This document shows positions 50,639 through 59,080 of a stretch of 64,000 bases of DNA, one piece after another. The stretch's first letter is position 1. The number at the start of each line of letters is the position of its first letter. A program made the translations under genes and the position numbers. This stretch comes from Rubrivivax sp. (GTDB lineage: Bacteria > Pseudomonadota > Gammaproteobacteria > Burkholderiales > Burkholderiaceae_C): assembly GCA_027485165.1 (NCBI GenBank), contig JAIXRN010000064.1, positions 83,166 through 147,165 of the forward strand. The letters are read 5' to 3'. The notes beneath the pieces were generated by a model. That model was not told the origin of the DNA, did no database searches, and saw only the letters and a program-made list of their open reading frames with translations.

Positions 50639-51340
50639 TCAACGCGACAGGAAAGCATAGAGGTTGCGCAGCATGGCCGCCGTCGCGCCCCAGATGAAGT
50701 ATTCGCGCGGCTGACCGTCGGCCGACAGGCCCTGCCAGGGCATGGACAGGAACTGTCGCTCCACGCCTTCGGCCTGGAAGACGTGGCGCTGGTGGTGCGC
50801 CGGCGTCATCAGGTGCTGCAAGGGCACTTCAAAAGCTTCCGCCACTTCGAAAGCGTCCAGTTGCAGTGCCAGCGGTGGCTGCAAGATCGCCACAACGGGC
50901 GTGACGACGAAGCGCGTGACCGTGGTGTAAGGCGGCAGGGCCCCCACCACGTCCACCAGGGCGGGAGGCAGGCCGACTTCTTCTTCGGCTTCGCGCAGAG
51001 CCGTGGCCACTGCGTCTGCATCGTCGGGTTCCTGGCGGCCACCCGGAAAGCTGATCTGCCCGGCGTGGTCGCGCAGGTGGTCGGTGCGGCGGGTCAGCAG
51101 CACCTGCCACCCCTTCGGACGCGGTACCAAACCCACCAGCACCGCAGCAGCGGCGAGTTCACGGTCGCTCGGCCAGCGGCCATCACCTTCGAATTCAGGC
51201 TTCCAGGCGTTGCCGGCCAAGCTGCGAAACCGCGAACGCAGGCTATGCGCATCCAGCCCTTGCAGGTTGAGCGCAGGCAGATGGGCATCCGTACCCGCCA
51301 CGGGCACGGCGCGCGGGTCCAGGATGCGGAGGCGGGTCAT
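50639..51340 (-). CDS. NUDIX hydrolase, CoA pyrophosphatase (NudL) type
   Basis: This 233-residue protein has a Nudix box of the CoA branch: QISFPGGRQEPDDADAVATA followed by LREAEEEVGLP. The position of the usual first Glu differs, as in E. coli NudL. The stretches LVPRPKGWQVLLTRRTDHLR and WGATAAMLRNL are family-typical. It would hydrolyse CoA and derivatives or similar nucleotides. Upstream lies a two-copy repeat and then rplS on the same strand. Confidence 0.87.
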   Translation of the reverse strand: MTRLRILDPRAVPVAGTDAHLPALNLQGLDAHSLRSRFRSLAGNAWKPEFEGDGRWPSDRELAAAAVLVGLVPRPKGWQVLLTRRTDHLRDHAGQISFPGGRQEPDDADAVATALREAEEEVGLPPALVDVVGALPPYTTVTRFVVTPVVAILQPPLALQLDAFEVAEAFEVPLQHLMTPAHHQRHVFQAEGVERQFLSMPWQGLSADGQPREYFIWGATAAMLRNLYAFLSR

Positions 51341-51353
51341 CAGGTATTGCTGA

Positions 51354-51494
51354 CCTTGGACACGGCCGGCTGCGCCGGGTCGCGTCGAAAGCTCGCTTCG
51401 CGCCGGCGCGCGAACCGCAGCTCGGCCTTTGACGCGGCCGGCTGCGCCGGGTCGCGTCGAAAGCTCGCTTCGCGCTAGCGCGCGAACCGCAGCT
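51354..51494. repeat. Two 69-bp direct repeats with 72-bp period
   Basis: Copies at 51354-51422 and 51426-51494 differ at only a few bases. Each holds CGGCCGGCTGCGCCGG, GTCGAAAGCTCGCTTCGCGC and the near-palindrome around TTCGCGC/GCGCGCGAA, so each can fold. They fill most of the space between rplS and the NUDIX gene. A smaller hairpin CTGAGC/GCTCAG (51505-51519) covers the rplS stop. No coding capacity is supported. They look like a small intergenic repeat family. Confidence 0.85.
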
Positions 51495-51515
51495 GCGCTG
51501 CGGGCTGAGCTACGC

Positions 51516-51872
51516 TCAGGCGAGCTTTTCCTTGATGCGGGCGGACTTGCCGCTGCGCTGGCGCAGGTAGTACAGCTTGGCGCGGCGGACGTCGCCGCGG
51601 CGCTTCACTTCAACGCTGGCGATCAGCGGGCTGTAGGTCTGGAACGTGCGTTCCACGCCTTCGCCGCTGGAGATCTTGCGCACGATGAAGCTGCTGTTCA
51701 GGCCGCGGTTGCGCTTGGCGATCACCACGCCTTCGTAGGCCTGCACGCGCTTGCGCGTACCTTCAACCACGCTGACGCTGACGATGACGGTGTCGCCAGG
51801 TGAAAAATCGGGGATCGTCCGGTTCAGGCGAGCGATCTCTTCCTGTTCCAGGATGGCAATGATGTTCGACAC
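51516..51872 (-). CDS. rplS: 50S ribosomal protein L19
   Basis: This 118-residue protein starts with GTG at 51872, after GGAGA. The L19 signature is [20 protein letters not shown] and [20 protein letters not shown], ending [11 protein letters not shown]19 sits at the interface of the ribosomal subunits. It is normally the fourth gene of rpsP-rimM-trmD-rplS; here a lipoprotein gene lies between trmD and rplS. It probably has its own promoter in 51873-52022 or is read through. Confidence 0.97.
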   Translation of the reverse strand: MSNIIAILEQEEIARLNRTIPDFSPGDTVIVSVSVVEGTRKRVQAYEGVVIAKRNRGLNSSFIVRKISSGEGVERTFQTYSPLIASVEVKRRGDVRRAKLYYLRQRSGKSARIKEKLA

Positions 51873-52022
51873 GGGGTTCTCCGGTTCGATCTTGCCCAGG
51901 CTGTGTGAAGTTGGGGTTTTGGGCGTGTGCCTGCTAAGGCCACGCCCGTCCTGGCAGAGGATCGAAAAGCCTTTGAGTATAACCCGGCCGGCAGCCATAT
52001 CAGCGGCGCCGGGCAGGCCCGG

Positions 52023-52811
52023 TCAAGGGCCTGTGCTGAGGCCAAAACTCCAGGATCCGGCATCGTTGCCTATGCCATTGCGGCGAACGCTGTTCGCTGG
52101 CAGGTCGAACACCACACCGCCCAGGGTCGCAGCCGGCGGGGTGTAGGTGAAGGTGTAGACGTCGGCCTGGCCCGCCGCGGATGACTTCACAAAGCCGGTG
52201 ATCGCGCCGGACTGTGCACGCAGGGGGCTGCTGGTCAGTGGCGCGTCCAGCACGCCGTTGAAGGTCAGCGTCATGCTGCCAGGGCCGGTGATGAAGCCCA
52301 AGGCATTGACCGGGCCATTGAAGCGCAGGGTGGCCACGGGCGGCAACGTGTCGTAGGGCTGCGAAAACGCGTAAGCCACCGCGTTCGACACGCGACCCGT
52401 GGCTTCCTGGAAGGCGCCGATCGGCACACGCAGATCGATCAGGCCCTGGCCGCTGGCGTTGGGCCGCACGCGCACGGTGTAGGTGCGGTCGTTCACGCGG
52501 GTGAAGCTGCCAGCCTCCGCACTGCCGCCCGACAAGGCAAAGGCCAGGTTGCCGCTGGGTATCAGCACCGGGGCAGAAAAGCTGAATGTCACCGTGAAGA
52601 CCGAACGCACATCGCCGACGACGTCGCTGCGGATGTCCAGCACGGGCGCCACTGGCGGGACTTCTGGTGCGTCATTGCCTCCGCCGCCGCCGCCGCAACC
52701 CGCTAACGCCAGGGCGCCGGAAACCAACAGCCAGCGACGGCGCGATGATCGCTGCACCACTGGCAGGGGTTCAGGCCAGACTTGATGCGTTGAAAGGTCT
52801 AGACGCAGCAC
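52023..52811 (-). CDS. Lipoprotein with Ig-like beta domains, inserted in the rpsP-rplS operon
   Basis: About 262 residues. The lipobox is LLVSGALALAGCGGGGGG, followed by a Gly run and an Asp-containing linker. The mature part is beta-rich with two similar halves (SVFTVTFSFSAPVLIPSG and GPGSMTLTFNGVLDAPLTSS), resembling bacterial Ig-like folds. GTG 52811 has GAGGAG upstream; ATG 52826 or GTG 52757 are alternatives, since the segment before the signal helix is long. Function is unknown. It lies in the middle of a conserved ribosomal operon, between trmD and rplS, which is atypical. Confidence 0.75.
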   Translation of the reverse strand: MLRLDLSTHQVWPEPLPVVQRSSRRRWLLVSGALALAGCGGGGGGNDAPEVPPVAPVLDIRSDVVGDVRSVFTVTFSFSAPVLIPSGNLAFALSGGSAEAGSFTRVNDRTYTVRVRPNASGQGLIDLRVPIGAFQEATGRVSNAVAYAFSQPYDTLPPVATLRFNGPVNALGFITGPGSMTLTFNGVLDAPLTSSPLRAQSGAITGFVKSSAAGQADVYTFTYTPPAATLGGVVFDLPANSVRRNGIGNDAGSWSFGLSTGP

Positions 52812-52905
52812 GCGGGCTCCTCGCATGGCACAGGCAAAAAACTGGACGGTCAGGGACGATTATTCATAACTGCCAGACGTTGTCCCGGCACCCATGCGTC
52901 AGCCG

Positions 52906-53670
52906 TCAGCCTTCAAGTTCGGCGGGGCCCAGCGTCGCCAAGAAGTGTTCATCAGCCGGCAGCAGGCGCCCGGCGGCGCGCGCGGCAACGATGAGGTCTG
53001 GCCGCCGCCGCGCAGTGGCAGCCAGGGCCTGTTCGCGCCGCCAGCGGGCAATGCGCCCATGGTGGCCGCTCAGCAGCACCGCCGGCACGGCCATGTCCTG
53101 GCCGTCGATGGCCAGCACTTCAGGGCGGCTGTAGTGCGGGCCTTCCAGCAGGCCGTCTTCGAAGCTGTCCTGTTCATGCGAAGGCGCCGCCAGCACGCCG
53201 GGCTGCAGTCGGGCCAGGGCGTCCAGCAAGGCCAGAGCAGGCAGTTCGCCACCCGAGAGCACAAAGTCACCCAGGCTGATCTCATGCGTCACATGGCGGT
53301 CGATCACGCGCTGGTCCATGCCCTCGTAGCGCCCGCACAGCAGCACGGCACCAGGCCCGGCGGCAAAGCGACGCACGGCAGCCTGGTCCAGGCGCTGCCC
53401 GGTGGGCGTGAAGTTCACCACCGCCGGCAGGCTGCCGCGGTCGTTGGCAATCGCGTCCAGCACGCGCAGCAGCGGCTCGGCCAACATCACCATGCCCGGG
53501 CCGCCGCCGAAGGGGCGGTCGTCGACACGACGGTAGGCGTCGTCTGCAAAGTCGCGCAGCGGCCACAGCCGCACGTCGACCGCGCCGCTGTCGAAGGCGC
53601 GGCGCGTGATGCCCTGCTTCAGGTGCGGGGCGAACAGTTCCGGAAACAGCGTGACGACGTCAAAGCGCAT
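52906..53670 (-). CDS. trmD: tRNA (guanine-N1)-methyltransferase
   Basis: This 254-residue SPOUT methyltransferase starts MRFDVVTLFPELFAPHLKQG at ATG 53670. The trefoil-knot SAM site is VLLCGRYEGMDQRVIDRHV with ISLGDFVLSGGELPALALLD; YSRPEVLAIDGQDMAVPAVL is near the C-terminus. It makes m1G37 in tRNAs reading CNN codons, preventing frameshifts. It lies 55 bp after rimM. A lipoprotein gene, not rplS, follows. Confidence 0.97.
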   Translation of the reverse strand: MRFDVVTLFPELFAPHLKQGITRRAFDSGAVDVRLWPLRDFADDAYRRVDDRPFGGGPGMVMLAEPLLRVLDAIANDRGSLPAVVNFTPTGQRLDQAAVRRFAAGPGAVLLCGRYEGMDQRVIDRHVTHEISLGDFVLSGGELPALALLDALARLQPGVLAAPSHEQDSFEDGLLEGPHYSRPEVLAIDGQDMAVPAVLLSGHHGRIARWRREQALAATARRRPDLIVAARAAGRLLPADEHFLATLGPAELEG

Positions 53671-53725
53671 CGCAGGGGCAGTCAGCCTGGCAGCGCAGGG
53701 GCTGGCAGTGGCGCCAGCCGGCGCA

Positions 53726-54337
53726 TCAGTAGTCGGGGTCCCAGTCGACGCTGATGCGGCGACCTGCCAGGTCCACGCCGTCGACGTAGGCATCGACGAA
53801 AGGGATCAGGCGTTCTTCAGCATCGGGCGCGTCGGCTTCAGCGGGCTGGACGCGCAGCACGCAATGCGGGCCGGTTTCGATCAGGCCCACCACGCGCCCC
53901 AGCGCCAGGCCTTGCCGGTTGTGCACGTCCAGGCCGATCAGGTCGACCCAGTAGAACTCGCCTTCGTCTGGCGTAGGAAAGCTGGCGCGGGGGATGAAGA
54001 TGCGCGCGCCTGCCAGGGCCTGAGCGGCGTCGCGGTCGTCGATGTCGTGCACCGTGGCCACCACGCCTTCGCCGTGGTCGCGGGCCTGCTTCACGCGCAG
54101 GAGCATGGGCAGAGGCAGCGCTGCTTTCGCGCCCGGGGGGCGCGGCAGGTCGCTGGGTTGCAGGAACCAGCGCTTGGACGAAAACAGCGCCTGCGGGTCG
54201 GACGACAGGGGCTTGACCTTCAGGCCCCCCTGCACGCCCCAGGCGCCGATGATGCGGCCGACCTCGACAGCGTCGGCCGGCATGGCGTCCGCCAGCATTG
54301 CCGCCTGCGCAGGCGGTGTGGCGGACGCGGGGTTCAT
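53726..54337 (-). CDS. rimM: Ribosome maturation factor RimM
   Basis: This 203-residue protein has a RimM N-terminal domain (VEVGRIIGAWGVQGGLKVKP) and a PRC-barrel domain (EGEFYWVDLIGLDVHNRQGL, PFVDAYVDGVDLAGRRISVD). An N-terminal extension [19 protein letters not shown] precedes the fold. RimM binds ribosomal protein S19 during 30S assembly. Its ATG overlaps the rpsP stop by ATGA. Confidence 0.96.
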   Translation of the reverse strand: MNPASATPPAQAAMLADAMPADAVEVGRIIGAWGVQGGLKVKPLSSDPQALFSSKRWFLQPSDLPRPPGAKAALPLPMLLRVKQARDHGEGVVATVHDIDDRDAAQALAGARIFIPRASFPTPDEGEFYWVDLIGLDVHNRQGLALGRVVGLIETGPHCVLRVQPAEADAPDAEERLIPFVDAYVDGVDLAGRRISVDWDPDY

Positions 54338-54591
54338 CAGGCCGCGGGCGTGGCCTTGGCCTGCTCGACCAGGCGCGCGACGGTGGGCGACAGCTGTGCG
54401 CCCACGCCTGTCCAGTGCGTCACGCGGTCCAGCGCCACGCGCAGGGGCTGTTCGGCGCCCGAAGCGACGGGGTTGTAGAAACCCACGCGCTCAATGAAGC
54501 GGCCGTCGCGGCGCTCGCGCGAGTCGGCTACGACGATGTTGTAGAACGGGCGTTTCTTTGCGCCACCACGAGCCAGCCGGATCACGACCAT
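54337..54591 (-). CDS. rpsP: 30S ribosomal protein S16
   Basis: This 84-residue protein begins [20 protein letters not shown] and contains [20 protein letters not shown], the S16 signature. It is the first gene of rpsP-rimM-trmD; a 385-bp gene-free region precedes it and must carry the promoter of this operon. The stop overlaps rimM. The length and motifs are complete. Confidence 0.98.
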   Translation of the reverse strand: MVVIRLARGGAKKRPFYNIVVADSRERRDGRFIERVGFYNPVASGAEQPLRVALDRVTHWTGVGAQLSPTVARLVEQAKATPAA

Positions 54592-54976
54592 GTTGTGTAT
54601 TCCTGGAAACGGGTGCCGCCCCGGTGGGGCCAGACCTCGATGAACCTGATCGCACCCGCTCGGGGACACACCGGGCAGGGCTATCGATGTGGGCCGCCCC
54701 TGCCGGCCGGCGGCCACCTGTCAGGGTGGCTGCCTGGCCCGCAGGGCCTGAGACCCGCGGTCGGCGCCGTAGATACACCCACGGGGCCGCATTTGTCTGC
54801 ATACCCGGGGCCGGTGCCGAAAGCTGCGCATTCTAAACTACCTACGGTGTCGCGGGCTGAGTGTTCGGCTGCCGCAACGCAGCGGCGCCCTGTCGGGCTC
54901 AGCGCCCCGAAGGCGACACCGCATTGTCTTCAAGCACCCGCTTGCCCATCGTCCCGCTTCTGGTTCCAGCGCTCAC
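54592..54976. other. Gene-free 385-bp region upstream of rpsP
   Basis: No coding frame here has family support. On the minus strand it would be the leader of rpsP and has a TAGAATGCGC element at 54830-54835. Several GC-rich segments could fold. On the plus side it ends at the TM2-protein start. No recognisable riboswitch or tRNA. Confidence 0.6.
54830..54835 (-). promoter_or_regulatory. Candidate -10 element (TAGAAT) of the rpsP operon
   Basis: On the minus strand the sequence TTTAGAATGCGCAG occurs about 240 bp upstream of rpsP. TAGAAT fits the -10 hexamer, but no convincing -35 is seen. It matches TAGAAT elements before argD and the Rieske gene. Confidence 0.35.
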
Positions 54977-55609
54977 TTGACATCCCCTGCCCCAGCACCC
55001 ACACCCCGTTACCGCTCGAAGTCCCTGGCCGCCTGGCTGGCCCTGCTGGGCGGCGCGCTGGGCCTGCACCGCTTCTACCTGCATGGCCCGCGCGACGGGC
55101 TGGCCTGGGCGCACTGGGTGCCCACGGCACTGGGCTGGCTGGGCGTGCAGCGGCTACGCCAGCTGGGGCAGGACGACACCCTGGCGTGGGCGCTGGTGCC
55201 CGTGTTCGGCTTGATGTTGTCTCTGGGGGCCCTGTTCGCCATCGTCCACGGCCTCACGCCGGACGAGAAGTGGGACGCTCGCCATAACCCCGGCCAGCCC
55301 GGCCGCAGCACCACCTGGGCGCCGGTGCTGGCGGCGATCGCGGCCTTACTGCTGGGCGGGGGTGTGCTGATGGGCAGCATCACCTACGCGGTGCAGATGT
55401 TCTTCCAGTGGCAGCTGGCGCCGGCTGCTACAGCCCCGCAGGCGGCCAGTCGGGCGCTGGCGGCAGGCGTTCCAGCACCTGGTCGGCCACGGCCGGCAGG
55501 TGTGACGCCAAACCGGCCAGCTCAGGCGCAATCTCCAGCAGCGGGTGCAGCACGAAGCCGCGCTGGTGCAGGCGCGGATGCGGCAGCGTCAAGGTCTCGC
55601 TCTGCATAA
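54977..55609 (+). CDS. TM2-domain membrane protein
   Basis: A TM2-type domain is at the start: SLAAWLALLGGALGLHRFYL and LGQDDTLAWALVPVFGLMLS, followed by a helix LAAIAALLLGGGVLMGSITY. The frame reads 210 residues from a TTG codon at 54977. The last 60 residues are Ala/Pro/Arg-rich and overlap folK (convergent) by 182 bp, so the true end may be earlier or a frameshift may have lengthened it. TM2 proteins have poorly known roles. The start codon lacks a clear ribosome-binding site. Confidence 0.65.
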   Translation: MTSPAPAPTPRYRSKSLAAWLALLGGALGLHRFYLHGPRDGLAWAHWVPTALGWLGVQRLRQLGQDDTLAWALVPVFGLMLSLGALFAIVHGLTPDEKWDARHNPGQPGRSTTWAPVLAAIAALLLGGGVLMGSITYAVQMFFQWQLAPAATAPQAASRALAAGVPAPGRPRPAGVTPNRPAQAQSPAAGAARSRAGAGADAAASRSRSA

Positions 55610-55970
55610 CGCAGTCGCCGTGCATCAGCAGGTCCAGGTCCAGGCTGCGCGGCGCGTTGCGGTACGGGCGGGCGCGGCCATGGGCCCGCTCGATCGCTTG
55701 CAGGCCCTGCAGCAGCGCCAGCGGCGCCAGGCCCGTACGCAGGGCGACCACGGCGTTCAGGTAGTCGGGGCCGCCAGCGTCCACGGGCGCGCTGAGCCAG
55801 AGCGATGAGGTGGCCTGCAGCTCGCATTGCGGCAGGGCCTGCAGCGCCCGCCAGGCACTGACCAGGGTGGCGCGCAGCGCACCGCGGTCGCCACCCAGGT
55901 TGGCACCCAGGCCGATGTAGGCATCAGCGTAGACGTCAGCGCTGCCTGGGTGCGTCAAGGCGCACCTCAA
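55428..55970 (-). CDS. folK: 2-amino-4-hydroxy-6-hydroxymethyldihydropteridine pyrophosphokinase
   Basis: This 180-residue protein has HPPK signatures: AYIGLGANLGGDRGALRATL, the catalytic Asp pair in PYRNAPRSLDLDLLMHGD, and LPHPRLHQRGFVLHPLLEIA. It activates the pterin with ATP before folate assembly. TTG 55970 overlaps the pcnB stop (TTGA); a few residues precede the fold. Its 3' end overlaps the TM2-protein frame. Gene order pcnB-folK is usual in gamma- and betaproteobacteria. Confidence 0.94.
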   Translation of the reverse strand: MRCALTHPGSADVYADAYIGLGANLGGDRGALRATLVSAWRALQALPQCELQATSSLWLSAPVDAGGPDYLNAVVALRTGLAPLALLQGLQAIERAHGRARPYRNAPRSLDLDLLMHGDCVMQSETLTLPHPRLHQRGFVLHPLLEIAPELAGLASHLPAVADQVLERLPPAPDWPPAGL

Positions 55971-57697
55971 TCCACCCGTGGCAGCGGCGACAGGTCCGGC
56001 CCGTCGTCCGGTCTTTCGCCGGCTGTGGCGTCGCCGGCAGGGCGCCGCCGCCGACGCCGGCGCTTGCGGGCTGGGGCGGCAGCAGCGCGGTCGGCGGCCT
56101 GGTCTGCGGCGTCGTGGGACGTGTCGTCAACGCCATCAGCGTCGGCGTCATCGTCCGCGGGTTCGGCACTGTCCTCTGACCGACCGCTGGCGCGCCCTGC
56201 GGCACCACGGCCCGGGCGGGCGTCGGCAGAGCCGGCAAGGTCCGTGGGCTGGCCTGCCGCGGCAGCCCGGGGCCCGGGCACTCGGCGTGGCTTGGGTTGC
56301 TGCGCAGCGCGCACGTCGGCCAGCAGGGCTTCGCGGTCGTCGTCGCTGCCCAGGTGGAAGTCTTCCCACCAGTCGGCCAGATCGGCAGGCACTTCGCCAG
56401 TGTCGGCGCGCAGGCGCAGGAAGTCGTACCCGGCGCGAAACCGGGGCTGCGCCGCCAGACCATGCGCGCTGCTGGACGTGCGGCGCTCGAAGCGCGGCTG
56501 CATCAGCCAGATCTCGCGCATGTCACCGCCCAGCTTGCCGCGGCCCGAGATGTCACCGATGCGGGCATCGAACACCGCATCGACGGCCTGCTGCAAAGCC
56601 GGGATGGGCGGTTCGCCGTCGCCCTTCAGCGCATTCCAGCGGTCCAGCACTTCGTGCCACAACAGGCAGGCCAGCATGAAGCTGGGGGCCACGGGGCGCC
56701 CTTCCTGCACGCGGCGGTCGGTGTCCTGCAGCGCCAGGCGCACGAACTCGTCCCGCCCGGCATTCGGCTGGGGCGCCGCCAGCACGGCGTCCAGCACCGG
56801 GAACACGCCGCGGTCCAGGCCCTGCTTCTTCAGTTCGGCGATGCTGGCCAGCGCATGGCCGGTCTGCAGCAGCTTCACCATCTCGTCGAACAGGCGAGAC
56901 GCCGGCACATTGGCCAGCAGCTCAGCCATCTTGCGGATCGGCTTGCGCGTGGCGGGCTCGATCTCGAAGCCCAGCTTGGCAGCAAAGCGCACGACGCGAA
57001 TGATGCGCACCGGGTCTTCGCGGTAGCGGGTGTCGGGGTCGCCGATCATGCGCAAGGTGCGCGCACGGATGTCGGCGATGCCGCCGTGGTAGTCCACCAC
57101 GGTCTGCGACACGGGGTCGTAGTACATGGCGTTGATGCTGAAGTCGCGCCGGGCGGCGTCTTCGATCTGCGGGCCCCAGACGTTGTCGCGCAGCACGCGG
57201 CCGCTGGCGTCGACGACGTGCGTCTTGTCGGCGATCTCGTGCTTGCTGGTCTTTTCGTTGCCGGCCACGGTGTCGGCAGCGGCCATGTCCAGGTACGCGC
57301 GGAAGGTCGAGACCTCGATCGTCTCGTGCTCGCGCCCACGGCCGAAGACCACGTGCACCAGCCGGAAGCGTCGGCCGATGATGAAGGCGCGGCGGAACAG
57401 CGACTTCACCTGTTCTGGCGTGGCGTCGGTGGCGACGTCGAAGTCCTTCGGCCGCAGGCCTACCAGCAGGTCGCGCACGGCGCCGCCCACGATGTAGGCT
57501 TCAAAGCCCGCGTCCTTCAGCGTCTTCACCACGCGCACGGCGTTGGCGTCCAGCAGGCTGGCGTCGATGCCGTGGGCGCTGTGCGGCACTTCCACACGGG
57601 CGCCCAAGGGCACGGCCGGGGCTGGCGGCGGCGCGGCTTCGGCGTCGGCCTTGCCCTCGCCCTTGCCCAGCAGGCGGTTGATGAGTTTCTTGATCAT
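55967..57697 (-). CDS. pcnB: Poly(A) polymerase I
   Basis: This 576-residue class II nucleotidyltransferase has AYIVGGAVRDLLVGLRPKDF and DVATDATPEQVKSLFRR with catalytic Asp residues (about residues 70-90), and KIHEIAD-like motifs later (DNVWGPQIEDAARRDFSIN). A long basic/acidic C-terminal tail (RKRRRRRRRP) replaces the usual end. It adds A tails that speed RNA decay. The start is 4 bp inside the HAD-gene stop (ATGA). folK follows. Confidence 0.95.
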   Translation of the reverse strand: MIKKLINRLLGKGEGKADAEAAPPPAPAVPLGARVEVPHSAHGIDASLLDANAVRVVKTLKDAGFEAYIVGGAVRDLLVGLRPKDFDVATDATPEQVKSLFRRAFIIGRRFRLVHVVFGRGREHETIEVSTFRAYLDMAAADTVAGNEKTSKHEIADKTHVVDASGRVLRDNVWGPQIEDAARRDFSINAMYYDPVSQTVVDYHGGIADIRARTLRMIGDPDTRYREDPVRIIRVVRFAAKLGFEIEPATRKPIRKMAELLANVPASRLFDEMVKLLQTGHALASIAELKKQGLDRGVFPVLDAVLAAPQPNAGRDEFVRLALQDTDRRVQEGRPVAPSFMLACLLWHEVLDRWNALKGDGEPPIPALQQAVDAVFDARIGDISGRGKLGGDMREIWLMQPRFERRTSSSAHGLAAQPRFRAGYDFLRLRADTGEVPADLADWWEDFHLGSDDDREALLADVRAAQQPKPRRVPGPRAAAAGQPTDLAGSADARPGRGAAGRASGRSEDSAEPADDDADADGVDDTSHDAADQAADRAAAAPARKRRRRRRRPAGDATAGERPDDGPDLSPLPRVD

Positions 57698-58362
57698 TCG
57701 AAAAGCTTCAGGACGGGCCAGCCGCGTTCGCGTGCATGACGTTCCAGCGCCGGGCTGGGGTTGGTGGCGACCGGGTGGCTGACCTGCTCGAGCAGGGGCA
57801 GGTCGTTGGTGGAATCGCTGTAGAAGGTGCAGCGCTCGAAGTCGGCGAGTGTGCGCCCCTGCGCCGCCAGCCAGGCCTGCACGCGGCTGATCTTGCCTTC
57901 GCGGAAAGCCGGCGTGCCAGCCACGGCGCCTGTCACCCGGCCCTGGCTGTCACGCGCCAGTTCGGTGGCGATCAAGGCGTCGATGCCAAACAAATCAGCG
58001 ATCGGCCGCGTGACGAATTCGTTCGTGGCTGTGACGATGGCCAGCAAATCGCCTTGCCCGCGGTGGCTGGCCACCAGGCGCAGCGCGGCTGGGTGCAGCT
58101 GCGGCCGCACCACTTCATCTGCAAAGCGCGCTTGCACCCGTTGCAGTTCGGCTGCAGGGCGGGCGCGCCAGGGGCCGGTGGCGAAGTCCACGTAGGCCGC
58201 CATGTCCAGCCGCCCGGCCTGGTAGTCGGCGTAGAAGGCGTCGTTGCGCTGGCGGTGCTGGTCGGCATCGGCCCAGCCGAGTTCGATGAGGAAGCCGCCG
58301 AAGGCGTGGTCGGAATCGTTCGGCAACAGGGTGCCGTCCAGGTCGAAGAGCGTCAGGTTCAT
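57694..58362 (-). CDS. HAD-IB family phosphatase (SerB-like)
   Basis: This 222-residue HAD hydrolase has motif I NLTLFDLDGTLLPNDSDHAF, motif II LLAIVTATNEFVTRPIA and motif III CTFYSDSTNDLPLLEQV. The fold and short cap match the IB subfamily (phosphoserine phosphatase-like, CicA group) frequently placed between hda and pcnB. The substrate is not predicted. The stop overlaps the pcnB start; the start overlaps the hda stop. Confidence 0.92.
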   Translation of the reverse strand: MNLTLFDLDGTLLPNDSDHAFGGFLIELGWADADQHRQRNDAFYADYQAGRLDMAAYVDFATGPWRARPAAELQRVQARFADEVVRPQLHPAALRLVASHRGQGDLLAIVTATNEFVTRPIADLFGIDALIATELARDSQGRVTGAVAGTPAFREGKISRVQAWLAAQGRTLADFERCTFYSDSTNDLPLLEQVSHPVATNPSPALERHARERGWPVLKLFE

Positions 58363-59066
58363 GCGGGATGGGTGGCATCGGGCCAGGCGGCCCGTTCGGG
58401 TTCGGCCAGCAGGTTGCGCACCAGCGGTACGGTGATGTGCCGGCCCTGCGCCAGACCATAGCGGTCCAGGGCGTTCAGCAGCGGCATCAGGGTGCCCAGG
58501 TCACGGTCGACGCGCGCCAGCAGGTAGTCCAGCACCTCATCGGGCAGCAGCAGGCCGCGTTCACTGGCATGACGGCGCAGCACGGCACGGGTCTCGGCGT
58601 CGGCCAAGGGCTGCAGGGCCAGCACATGGCCCCAGGCCAGGCGGCTCTTCAGGTCGTCGCGCAGCGGCAGGTCGATCGGCGGCACGCGCCCTGCGGCGGC
58701 AAACAGGGTGCCATGGGCTGCGGCCTCGACGAACAATGTGAAAGCCGCGTGCTGGGCGGCTGCGTCCAGCGCGTCGCAGTGATCGACGACGACGAGGCGC
58801 CAGTGGGGCGACCAGTACCAGGGCTGCGGCGTGTTGGCGTCGAACCATGCCAGCTCGGCGTTGGCGGCGTGCAGCTGCTGGCCCAGTGCGCGCAAGAGGT
58901 GCGTCTTGCCACTGCCCGCGGGGCCCCACAGGTACAGCGGTGCCGAAGCCGCAGCAGCAGCGGCCCAGGCCTGGAGTTCAGCGCAGGCAGCGGCGTTGGG
59001 GCCGGGCAGGTAGTTGTCGAACGTCGGTTCGGCCACCGGGCCGATGGCCAGCGGGATCTGCTGCAT
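58359..59066 (-). CDS. hda: DnaA regulatory inactivator Hda
   Basis: This 235-residue DnaA-like AAA protein lacks the DNA-binding domain. Start MQQIPLAIGPVAEPTFDNYL has the clamp-binding IPL-like motif. Walker A is LWGPAGSGKTHLLRALGQQL and the DnaA-type LVVVDHCDALD is Walker B-like. Hda with the sliding clamp triggers ATP hydrolysis by DnaA to stop re-initiation. The start is 15 bp after the SirB1-like gene. Confidence 0.94.
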   Translation of the reverse strand: MQQIPLAIGPVAEPTFDNYLPGPNAAACAELQAWAAAAAASAPLYLWGPAGSGKTHLLRALGQQLHAANAELAWFDANTPQPWYWSPHWRLVVVDHCDALDAAAQHAAFTLFVEAAAHGTLFAAAGRVPPIDLPLRDDLKSRLAWGHVLALQPLADAETRAVLRRHASERGLLLPDEVLDYLLARVDRDLGTLMPLLNALDRYGLAQGRHITVPLVRNLLAEPERAAWPDATHPA

Positions 59067-59080
59067 CGCGCCCCGGCCCT

